Positions 1-9,668 of a DNA stretch of 64,000 bases are shown in pieces. The position numbers were made by a program, and so were the translations under genes. Where the stretch lies: NCBI GenBank assembly GCA_000727475.1, contig KL647291.1, positions 1,863,527 through 1,927,526 on the forward strand, given 5' to 3'. Origin of the DNA: Sarcocystis neurona (taxonomy: Eukaryota; Apicomplexa; Conoidasida; Eucoccidiorida; Sarcocystidae). The notes under the pieces were generated by a model. The model did no database searches. It saw only the letters and a list, made by a program, of their open reading frames with translations, and was not told the origin of the DNA. Numbering within the stretch: the first letter of the stretch is position 1; each line of letters starts with the position of its first letter.

Positions 1-779
1 AACTCGACCGTCCAGCTACTGATCCGTACGAGCAGGCGTCTTTTCTTCTCCCCCCCAGACGTTCCGCAAGTCGACTCCACAGATTCCTTGGTGCAGCACC
101 GCGGGACGGCGTAGTGCAGGGAGCGTAAAGTTTGTCTTCTGCATGCATGCAGTACCTCGTGCGCACGCGCGAGTTTCTCTAGTTCAGGTGCACCATTCCT
201 CTATTGCCTCCTTGAGGGCCCTCTCACGTACGCCTAAAGTCCCCCAAGCACACGCGTACGACCCCCTCTAACTAACGCGTGTACCGTTCCCCCATCGCAT
301 TCAGGCGACCCCTCCAGTGCGCGCATCCTGGTGATCTCGAGCATGCACACAGCTTTTGCGGACGTGACGCTGCCCTAGGACATCTCCAGATCTACGCGTG
401 GCACAAGCCGGCGCGCGCCAGCTCTAACGGGAGAATGAAGTGCGGTTCTCGTTGAACGGCTATTGCGTGTTGTCTGGACGGACTTCAACACGTCAAAAGA
501 GACGCAGGGCCTCTGCCGCAGGCGACAAACTTCTCGAGTCCGGCCTCCGACGGCATGACAGGCACTCGTTTAGCCGGTGACTTCACGGACCCTAGCGCAA
601 TTACGCAGGAGAGTGGCGCAAAGAGCTCCACAATCCTCCGTCATGCGTGGGTGTGAGGACTAGAAGTTTATACCGGTGTATAAATGCCTAAAGTCAGCTA
701 CCAGCAGACTAGACGCACTCATCCAAAACAGCTAGCTGGTGCTCACAGGTGCGCATCTCGACTCTGAAAACGGAGGATA
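1..779. other. left edge, no secure gene; possible last exon
   Basis: This stretch has a balanced base composition and no repeats. At 59-114 (+) a C-rich acceptor (run of C then AG at 57-58) is followed by a short open segment ending VPQVDSTDSLVQHRGTA and a TAG stop at 112-114. It would suit the last exon of a plus-strand gene entering from the left. On the minus strand, a similar short segment near 711-767 follows a TTTTCAG acceptor. Neither has a recognisable domain, and both are too short to be trusted without homology. No promoter or RNA gene was recognised. Confidence 0.2.
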
Positions 780-1480
780 ATCTCGTGCGAAGGTGCCCGC
801 GGGCGCGTGCAGCAGCAGCATCCAGGGCGAAGCAGCAGCAGCAGTAGAAGCTGCATCGCCTGAAGGGCTCCCTGAAGGCACAGCAACAACAGCACTGGCA
901 GGGTAGCAGGCGTAATAGGACCAGGAGAGTATCAGTAGCACCGCATGCGGCAGCACTGGCAACCGCGACTGGAGCCGAGACAACGGGAGAGAAAGGGTGA
1001 AGTTACTTCTACAGGAGTTGATAGGAGCAGCAGCTGGTGTAATAACGTCTAAAGAGGTGCCCTCTGCAGCAAGCCCTTCCCTAACGACGACTACTCAGGC
1101 GCACCGTCGGCATTGACGTCAGCGGTGAAGCAACCAAAGAAGACAGCGGGGCCGCAGGGGGACACGCGGCAGCAACAACAAGGTAAGTCGGACGTGACAA
1201 GACCAGCTGCAAAAACAGCAGCTTCACGAACGGCGGACGTAGCAGCAATTCTTACGCTAAGGGCGGCTGCCCTTAAAACCGGTAACACGTAGTACGACAG
1301 CAACGACGGCAGCAGAAGGCGAGGCCAACGCAGCAGCAGTGCCGGCAACAATCACGCAGCACAGGCAGCAGCAGGGCCGGCAGCAACCACAGCAGCACAA
1401 ACAGCAGCAGAGATAGCAAAAACCAAGGCAGCGAAGACAGCAGACGAGGCAGCCGCAAATGAAGCAGCAAAAGCAACAGC
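780..1480. repeat. CAG-rich trinucleotide tract
   Basis: Interrupted CAG (plus-strand) repeats, with T almost absent from the plus strand. All three CAG frames (Q, S, A) and all three CTG frames (L, C, A) lack stops, so overlapping long frames occur on both strands and are not evidence of genes. The orientation (CAG on +) is that seen in the introns of the minus-strand reductase gene. The tract may therefore be intronic to an unseen minus-strand gene, or intergenic. Confidence 0.75.
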
Positions 1481-2961
1481 GGGAGCAGCGTCCTCGGTTC
1501 TTCGGTATGACAAAGGATAAAGAACCAAGAACTGCAACCCAGCGCGCTGTGCAACACAGGCAGGACCCGCTGGGGGCAGCGGACGCAAACGAGCTCACGA
1601 TAAATAAAAGTGAGGCTCTAGTTCTCCACAAGTGGGAAAAAATGCTCTTTTACATCTCGTTCTTCTGGTTTCGCTATTTTGCAAACACACGTACATATGT
1701 TGTTGTCTACACTGAGAAAGTGTAAACACGCAGCCGTGTGGGGTGTACACACAGGCATTCGTGTATAAAACGGCGTATAAGTCTACAACAGCAGTGCTCT
1801 ATCCAGATCCTTACATGTGTATATGCAGGGTGCATACACAGGCGTTCGCGTATGGAGCGACGTATGGGTATACAACAGCAGCGCACTGCTTTTAAGAGGT
1901 AACGAGCATAGTGCACCTACATAAACAGGTTTCACAATAGGGAGACACACGCCCGCAAGCACTGGGGTGTAAGTATGATGGCCACGTATGCGTGAGCAGG
2001 CGTGTGAGGGAGAGGCTCAGCGCAGCAAGCAGTGGCGCAGGAAAAAGGAGAAAGTCTAGGCTAAGCGCCGCGCTTTGCTGGTGAAGACTGCACAGGTGAA
2101 GACACAGACGCACAGAGGGGCTGCCAGGAGAGAGGGGCGCTGCGAGACAAGTGCTGCCCAGACGCTGTAGCTGCAGAGATAGCAGTGAAGGACGTGCAGG
2201 AGCCACACAGGAGACTCTGTGCAACAACAAAAAGGGCAGCCCTGCGAAAGTCTCGGGAGTGACAGCAGCAGCAGACACACGACGCAGAAATGGGGAAACA
2301 ACCACTGGAGTAGAAGAGGCAGCATCTGAAGCGGACGACACTATTTAACGGCTGCGGACAGTGAAGCTCGTGAATGGAACTCTGCAGCCACAGGAGTGTT
2401 CACTTACAGCAGGTGAAGTAGGGCGACACAGGCAATGGTGGAAAAAGCCTACAGCTGAAAGCGCTTCCCTTCGCCTGGGGCAGAAAGCAAAGACCGGGAG
2501 CAACAGCACAAGCAACAGGAGTACCCCAGCAGTGGCTACAGCAGGAGCAACAACAGGAGAAGAAAGTCAACGACCGTCAGCAGCAGCAACAGCAGTATCA
2601 GACGCAGTGTCCACATAAGCAGCAGCAAGAGCAAGAGCCATAGCAGGAGGCAAGAGAGCAACGGAGAAAGTGTCCAGATAGCTGCTGCTCCTACTGTTGT
2701 CACATTACGTGCATTTTTTGTGAACCTGCAAAAACACGCCTTCTATCGCCTCCTGAACACCAAGCAGGGCTCGCAGCAGAGACAGCAGCGGCAGGCGATG
2801 CACGGCACACAGCGGCAACAGCAGCAGGACAACAGCTCAACCAACAGCAACGGCGGAAGAAACGCCACCGGGGCCAGGTCACACAGAAATACCAGCAGCA
2901 GCGCACAGGGCAGTCGCCATCCTTACAGCGAAGGACTGCAGAACAACCGAAGGGGCGCACG
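1481..2961. other. non-coding or uncertain, with an 87-bp repeat
   Basis: Mixed purine-rich and CAG-rich DNA. At about 1741-1890 there are two diverged copies of an 87-bp unit: GGGTG-(T/C)A-ACACAGGC occurs at 1741 and again at 1828, each followed by a TATACAACAGCAG-like core. Short frames of 65-150 codons occur on both strands, but none has a recognisable domain, signal or splice structure. I assign no gene here. Confidence 0.6.
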
Positions 2962-5900
2962 TTGCTGAGGCTTCGATTTCACAAGATGCCGCGCGCGCTG
3001 CAAACGGAAGCACCATGGTGGACGGTGCACACTCCGCAGCAGCAGCAGTGGCATCGTGAGCACCTGGGACGAGAAGCGCTACAAGAGCAACAACAGCGGG
3101 AATTTTTGTCAGGAGCCGTGCCGCCACAGGAGCAGCAACTGGAACAGTCTTCGGGGCAGCCAGCTTCCGAAGAGCAGCCACTGCAGGCGCAGCAGCAGCA
3201 GCAGGAACGGACAAAAAGGCAACAGGGTCTCCGGCATCACGCGCAGCGACACCACGTCGCAAAGCAGCAGGGGGAATTACAGTGGAAGCCACAGCAGCAC
3301 AGACAGGAGACTGTGGTGCAGCTGCCAGGGCGGAAGCCAGTCAAACGGCAGCCCTTTCAACAAATGCAACCGCAGCAGCCTCAGAAAAAGCAGCGCCACA
3401 GAGGAACCCAGCAGAAACAGCCGCAGAAAACAGAGGAACAGCCCAACCAGCAGACTGAGTTGCTGCAATACTTTCTACAGCAATCGCCGGACCGGGGTCT
3501 GCAAAAAGATTTGGTCGTTATTAACCTGGGCCTTCTGAAAGCCTTGGGGAAGCATCCTTGGAAGAAGCAACAACAGCGGCAGGAGCAGAAGCCGAAGGCA
3601 ACACCAGAGCCGCCTTCAACGCAGACGCAACAGCAGCATCAGCAGGAGAATCCGACGGTAATGGAGCTTCTGCAGGAGCAGGGGCCACCGGGGAGGCGGC
3701 AGCCAACGAGGCCGCGGTCGCGCCACCAGCAGAGGTGGCAGCAGCAGCAGGGAGAAGACAACCAGACGAAGACGTGGGAGGGAGCGGAGGAAGAGGTCGT
3801 ACAGCAGGAGCAACGGCAGCAAACGCAGCAGCAGGCAGAGCAGCAGAAGAAGCACAAAGACGCAGAGAGCAAAGTGCTGCAAGGACAGCAGCAGCGTAAT
3901 CTACAGCAACTGGACAAGGAGAAAAGAACAAAGACGCTGTCGCGTTCTAAGGTACAGTCCTTGACAGAAGAACAGAGCTTGCTTCAGCTGAGGCGACACT
4001 TGCATGCAAAGCAGCTGCAGCAGCAGCAGATGCAGCATCAGCAGACGCAGGAGAAAAAGGTCTCAGGGGCGCACCGCGTGCCGCAGCAGCAGCACCACGG
4101 CAAGCAGAAAGGACTGCTGCCGGAGCAGCAGCAACAGGACTGGGAGGACGGGCAGTCGCCCCAGCGGCAACAGCAAGTGAAGCAGCTGCGACACAGCGCG
4201 GCGTCACCAGGGCAACATGTTTGCCTGGTGAAACAGCAACAGTCGCGAGTGGATCGGCATGTCCAAAGGCAGCCTGCAGGGCTCCAGCGGCAGCAGCAGA
4301 CGCCGCAGCCGCTGGCAGGAGGCGAGCGTGAGCGGCTATCCGAGCTGCTGCTGCTGCTGTCGCAGTACAAGGACCACCTGGTGAGAGACTACGTGCAGAA
4401 ACAGCAGCTTCTGGAAACTCGGCAGCAGCCGATGAAGGACGCGGGAACGGAGGAGAAGAAACACCAGAACCAGTTGATGCTGGTGAAGAAGAAGGAGGAG
4501 GAAGAGAAGGACGCAAAGCAGCACCGACAGCGTCTGCAACACCAGCAGCATCAACAGCAGCTGCAGCGGCAGCAGCCGCAGCGACAGCGACCACAGTCGC
4601 AGCAGCAGATGCCGCAGGAACGCTCGAGCGTGAAGAGGCATCTGTTTATGTGGAGGTGGCTGCAGCAACGAAGACCCTGCTCGGTTGTTTGTTGCTGCGT
4701 CTTGCTAGTATGCTTTCTGGCAATAGGCGATAGTGCCACAAGCGACTCTACTGCGGCTGCAGCAAGTCGCATTTTCGCCCCATACTGGCGGGAAGCGGAC
4801 GATGCAGCGGCGACTCACGCAGCAAGTGTGTGGTTCCCATCAAAGCCCGCAAGTCCTGCGGTAGACGCCGCCCCCCCAAGTAGGCTCCACGAGAGACACC
4901 CAGCAGCATTAGCAACTTCAAGAGATCCCACGACAACTGCAGAAGCGGCAAGGTCTGTCCAGGAAACTGGAGGAACTCCCGGTGGAATGCACGCAGGAGC
5001 AGTGCATGCAAACGTGCGGGCAGCGTACCGAGACCTCACATCTACTGCGGATGCGCCGGTTGCACAATTGGTCACACGGAATGCAGCAGCTGGCGCTGCA
5101 GCTGCCACAGGGGCTTCGCGACATTCGGAAAAAACTGCGGCCCCGCTGGTGGCACAGAGGAGCACGCAGAGCACGTACAGGGACTCGGTGCTGCCTGAAG
5201 CCAGCCGTGGGAGCAGCAGCGCGATAAGCAAAGAGATTGATAGCAGCGGCCCGCAGCAGCCGCCCAGCAGCACCCTCCAGGGAAGACAGAACCACGACGC
5301 GCCCTCCAGGACAATGGCCGCTTCCGCAGGCAATGTCATTGCCCACAGCCGCGCCGGCGAGGGCAGAACAGCCGCAGCAGCAGCAGGCGCGATGAGGGCG
5401 GACCACGATAGAAAAGGCGCCACCGCTCGTAGCATCACTGCAGAGGGACACAACAACAGCGTCGGCGGTGAAGCAGCGGACAGAGACAGAAAGAGAACCT
5501 TACCTCGTGCTGCTGCGACTGTCGGAGGGCAGCGCCAGGTGGCACCGCCGACAGCAACGGCTGCACGGGGGGTGGCGCCTTGTACGCAAGGTGTAGCAGC
5601 AACAGCAGTCAACACACCCAGGGCTAGAGGACTTCTGCAAGAAAAAGCAACAACAGCGGCGCTGTTGCCGGCAGCAGCAACAGCAGCCGCACAAGACGCA
5701 GCAGAACAGAAGGCAACAGAATCACCCACAGATTTCTTGAGTGACGTTTCGGACGGTAGAGAAGAACCCCGAGAGAAAAGCAGAAACACAACAACAGCCA
5801 GAGCAGCTGGGAAAGATGTAGGAGCAGCGGGACTGCAGCACTTTGCAACATCTCAAGTGGAGCGAGCGGAGCAAGCAGCCACGAGAGCGACACGAACAGG

Positions 5901-7002
5901 GGGCACAGTGGTGACGGCGGCGACAGAGGCCGCACGAGTAGCAACAGAGACCTGGGCGAGAATTTGTGAAGAGGGGCAGGCAGCTAAAGGGCCAGAAGAA
6001 ACGACCGAAGAAGGATTCGCACCAGCAGCAGCAGCGAGAAAAGCAACGGGAATCGGAGCAAACGGGACAGCAGCAGAACGAAGCATAGAAGCAGTAACCG
6101 ACGCAGACATTGGATCAGGAGCTGCGGGAGCACGAGCAAATGTTGAAGACCCACCTGCACCGCCGCAGGGAAGGAGAAGAACGGAGCAGGCAGCACAATC
6201 GATGGAAACGGCGGCAGGCGCGAAGAGCAACATCACCCACAGGACGGTGGCACCTGCGTCAGCAGCCGCGACATTGGAAGGAAAAGAAGCCGCGGCAGGA
6301 AGCAGAGAAAGAGGGAAAAAGGAACAAGAACGAACAAGAGTAGCAGCATACGCGGGTGCGGCTGGAAGACTGCTGACGGCAGCGCTGGAACCACCTGCAG
6401 AGGAACGAGAAGCGAAGGAAGAAGCGGAACAAGATATAGTGAGAGATCCTCCGAGAGCGCCAGCAGCATTAGGAGACGGAGCAGGTGCTGCGGAAGCGGC
6501 GTCACCAGGAAGAGCAGGAGGGAGAGAAGAAACAGCAGCAGCAGTGGCAGCACGAACCGCAGCAGAAACAGCAACTGCGGCAGGCGCAAAAGGAAAAGTA
6601 GCAGCAGCAACAAGAAAAGATGAAGAAGAAGGGGATGGAGAAGACGGAGAAGGAGGAGAGGGCGAAGGAGGAGATGGAACAAAAAGAAGAAAAGTAGATT
6701 CAGATCCAATCAAATTGGGTGAGGGGGGCCGTGCAAAAGAGATGATGCAGATGCCGGACGAACCAGCAGAACCCACGGAGCCACAACGAGGCCGAAGGTC
6801 TCTCTGGATGCCGGAAGAACGCAGCTTCGCAAACAGTTTATCTTCTGTTCGCCAGAGGCTGCAACACGACAGCTATGCCCCCTCTTTCATGAGGAAAAAA
6901 CAGAATCTTGCAGACGTCCCTTCCCTATGTGAGCTACCTTTGCTACCTGCAAGTCCTTCCATCTTCCTTTGTGCGGAAACGGGCATATATATATATATAT
7001 AG
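2962..7002 (+). CDS. 1346-codon low-complexity open frame, coding status uncertain
   Basis: A single uninterrupted plus-strand frame. Residues 1 to about 560 are very rich in glutamine (CAG). From about 600 the frame switches to an Ala/Thr/Glu-rich composition (GCA/GCG). Between them, Met563 (ATG at 4648) begins a segment resembling a signal anchor: basic residues and then a hydrophobic Cys/Val/Leu stretch, PCSVVCCCVLLVCFLAIG. The protein could therefore start at 4648 (784 aa). Near 6615-6697 an acidic Asp/Glu/Gly run is followed by TKRRKVD, which resembles a basic nuclear signal, so the localisation cues conflict. The frame ends by running into a TA microsatellite. The plus strand is T-poor here, and every stop codon begins with T, so length alone is weak evidence. 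Overlapping minus frames of 150-320 codons exist for the same reason. No known domain was recognised. The alternative is intronic DNA of a minus-strand gene. Confidence 0.35.
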   Translation: MLRLRFHKMPRALQTEAPWWTVHTPQQQQWHREHLGREALQEQQQREFLSGAVPPQEQQLEQSSGQPASEEQPLQAQQQQQERTKRQQGLRHHAQRHHVAKQQGELQWKPQQHRQETVVQLPGRKPVKRQPFQQMQPQQPQKKQRHRGTQQKQPQKTEEQPNQQTELLQYFLQQSPDRGLQKDLVVINLGLLKALGKHPWKKQQQRQEQKPKATPEPPSTQTQQQHQQENPTVMELLQEQGPPGRRQPTRPRSRHQQRWQQQQGEDNQTKTWEGAEEEVVQQEQRQQTQQQAEQQKKHKDAESKVLQGQQQRNLQQLDKEKRTKTLSRSKVQSLTEEQSLLQLRRHLHAKQLQQQQMQHQQTQEKKVSGAHRVPQQQHHGKQKGLLPEQQQQDWEDGQSPQRQQQVKQLRHSAASPGQHVCLVKQQQSRVDRHVQRQPAGLQRQQQTPQPLAGGERERLSELLLLLSQYKDHLVRDYVQKQQLLETRQQPMKDAGTEEKKHQNQLMLVKKKEEEEKDAKQHRQRLQHQQHQQQLQRQQPQRQRPQSQQQMPQERSSVKRHLFMWRWLQQRRPCSVVCCCVLLVCFLAIGDSATSDSTAAAASRIFAPYWREADDAAATHAASVWFPSKPASPAVDAAPPSRLHERHPAALATSRDPTTTAEAARSVQETGGTPGGMHAGAVHANVRAAYRDLTSTADAPVAQLVTRNAAAGAAAATGASRHSEKTAAPLVAQRSTQSTYRDSVLPEASRGSSSAISKEIDSSGPQQPPSSTLQGRQNHDAPSRTMAASAGNVIAHSRAGEGRTAAAAAGAMRADHDRKGATARSITAEGHNNSVGGEAADRDRKRTLPRAAATVGGQRQVAPPTATAARGVAPCTQGVAATAVNTPRARGLLQEKATTAALLPAAATAAAQDAAEQKATESPTDFLSDVSDGREEPREKSRNTTTARAAGKDVGAAGLQHFATSQVERAEQAATRATRTGGTVVTAATEAARVATETWARICEEGQAAKGPEETTEEGFAPAAAARKATGIGANGTAAERSIEAVTDADIGSGAAGARANVEDPPAPPQGRRRTEQAAQSMETAAGAKSNITHRTVAPASAAATLEGKEAAAGSRERGKKEQERTRVAAYAGAAGRLLTAALEPPAEEREAKEEAEQDIVRDPPRAPAALGDGAGAAEAASPGRAGGREETAAAVAARTAAETATAAGAKGKVAAATRKDEEEGDGEDGEGGEGEGGDGTKRRKVDSDPIKLGEGGRAKEMMQMPDEPAEPTEPQRGRRSLWMPEERSFANSLSSVRQRLQHDSYAPSFMRKKQNLADVPSLCELPLLPASPSIFLCAETGIYIYI

Positions 7003-9668
7003 ATATATATAGATACATAGATACATACGTATACATATATTTGCATATATATATATATGTATCCGTAGGTATACATTTGCGTATGAGCGTAAAGGATGGA
7101 TGCAAGCGGACAGATACACGCGCGCAGGTCTCCTTTTAGGCTACGCTGTCCCCGTGGCAGTGTGTGTTTCCTACATACGCAGAAGTATATTTCTCCTTTT
7201 CTCACTCGCCCTTTTCCTCGGTAGATATTCTACTGTCGCAAGTGTGCATGTAGACGCGCCCCGTTGTAGGTGTGCTATGCTACTATTTAGCGTCCATGTG
7301 TCTGTGCATGAGTGCACGTATACACAGGTATAACAACACGAGCATACAGTTTTACTCTACTACGGTTTGTGCGGCGCCGGCTCTTAAAGCTGGTCGAGCC
7401 GTCTGCTCGGAGAGAGAGGTCCTTCTATTCATTCCTGTGATGTGTGACGTATGTATGCAGGTAGGTGGATGCACAGGTCGATTCTTATCTATCTATCTAT
7501 ATATATATATAGATCTACGGATGGGTAGTTACATAGGTCAACTGATACACATATACGTTTACGTATTTACAGGTAAGTTGGTACTTACACAGGGAGACCA
7601 GTACGTCTACATGTACATATATATAAAAGCGTAGAACATATATATACGTATGCAAGTATATATATATATATACACGTGTGTACATTCTTGTTCACTATGT
7701 GTAGATACGCCTTCATGTATACGTATATATATATATGTATAAATGCGCAGCGCGGCCACTTCGGAACCCGTTAGGCGAGCGTGATAGACCGCGCAGGTAC
7801 ACACTGCAGGCACGCAGTTAGCTAGAGCAGGCCGGCGCTGGCACGGAGGAGCCACGTGGACGCCCCACTCCGAATGGCAGCAACAGCCGTCGCAGTGTTA
7901 GCGGCCTCCCTGCAGTGACAGCGTAGAGTCCCCCGCGAAAACCTGGGGCGGCGACAAAGTAGACGCCCTGAGCAGCACTGGGCGCAGCAGCAGTGGGGAT
8001 TCTAAGGCGCTGCGCGAAGCAGCGGACGCTGGAGAACATACGAGCAACAGCAGCAGAAGCAGGTACTGCTCTGGCACCTCGCGACAAGACAGCACCAGGA
8101 ACAGCAGCAGCTGCAGTGGCAGCGCCCACAGCCGCTGCGGCCCCTGTCTCGTCTCGGCAGTGCCAGCAGTGTGTGCGGCGCGACCGTGTGGGGAACTCGC
8201 AAGCAGCGTGACTACACAGATACCAGCAGAGCCCCACTTAATGGGTATCTAGATGCGTTTGACAAGGACAGCACCCTCCCTTCGCGAAAGAATAAGTGGA
8301 GATAGATGAAAATGTCCACAGTAGGAAGCTTTGATTCCGCGGCTGACGGCAAGGATTTGCGTGTGAAATCAGAAATTTCCGCATGAGTCTGGGGTAGCGG
8401 ACAGACAAGTTCAGCGCGCGCACGCGCTCACGCAACTCGATTTCCACGCAAAAGGTGGGGATTTGCTGGCATGCACGCCGACGCGAGCGCCGTGTCAGCA
8501 GCCAGGCGTAGTGCAGTTTGGCGTTTGCTGCACCACAGCGCGAGCAGCCAAGCGCCGCTCTCTTCCACGAGAAAGTTACACGCACTTCCACAGAGAGCGG
8601 ATGTACCGCCTCTGCGTCGAACAGGCGACAGCTGCTGACTGGTGACGCCTGCGGCCGCAGGAGGTCTGTGCCCGCGTGCGCCGTGGCTAGCTGGTGGACG
8701 ACAGATACCGCGTTGCGTGTGCGCGCCTGTCTTTGTCGGTCGGCTTCCTGTTCTGAGTGTCACGCTTTCCTCTCCCTCTGTTGTCTCTCTTTGTCTCTGC
8801 CTTCATTCATCTGCACCGCTCCTTATACACCGTCTAGCTGGCTACGCGAGTCTGTGGGTCGCTGTGTAGTCAGCCGCTGGCGCTGCTGCCTCCAACGCCC
8901 TGTCTCTGGCTAGCTGTCGGTCTCTCCGAGCTGTTCAGCCGCTCACGCAGACACCTCTGCAAAGCCTGTCTCTCCCTACTTCCACCTGCTTCACTGCGCA
9001 CGCAGTTGCATTGAGCGGGGGGGACGCTCGCTGCTGGCTCGTCCAGGAACGCGTCTGCAGAGACGCTTGTGTAGCTGCTTCCCTGCCGCCTTCTCCCGCT
9101 AAACAACAGTGCGTGTTCAGACAAATTTCTGCTGCAGCCGCGCACGTTTTTCCAGAAAATCTTTGCCGTGGCAGGTGCATCGAATAGGGTTTTTTCTGCA
9201 TGCTCTGCGTTTGGCTAGCTGTGCCTGTTCAGGTGTCAGGGTGCTGCAGTCCAGTGTCTCGTTAGCCCCCTTCCCCCCGCATGCATGAAATTGCCTCCTC
9301 CTGCAGCTGCAGCGTTCTACAAAGCGACCTCGCGGCCACCTCTCGTGCGACTGAAGTAAATCTTGCTGCTGTTGCGTTTTTCTAGGGAGGTCGCGAGACC
9401 CGGTGACGTGAACGCGATTTGCTGCTGCTGTTGCTGCAGCCACCTCTGCGTCCCCCCCCAGTCAGTGGCGCGCAGACTCCACACACTTGCTCAGGCTGGA
9501 ACAGCGAAGTAGACAGCTGCTAGAGCGGCTCACGTGCCCTGCGTATGTAGCGTGTGGTGCTGCTGCGAGCCGGCGTTCGGCTAGCCAGGTGACAAGGAAG
9601 GGCGCGGGTACAGTCAGTGACGTGGCGTGGTGTGCCGTGATTCCCACACAGGCTATCTAGCCGCGGGC
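7003..9668. other. intergenic, TA arrays and CAG/CTG blocks
   Basis: TA arrays lie at about 6980-7060 and 7490-7740, a CAG-rich block on the plus strand at about 7860-8200, and a CT/CTG-rich stretch from about 8750 up to the first exon of the next gene. A minus-strand frame at 8238-8591 (117 codons, starting MEVRVTFSWKR) is open and not repetitive but has no recognisable domain. It may be a chance frame. No promoter motif was identified. Confidence 0.55.

Noticed and set aside
4815..6776. Minus-strand frames of 324 and 307 codons opposite the large plus frame
   Set aside because: CTG/TGC/GCT repeats contain no stops in any frame and A is scarce on that strand; no signal, domain or splice structure supports them.
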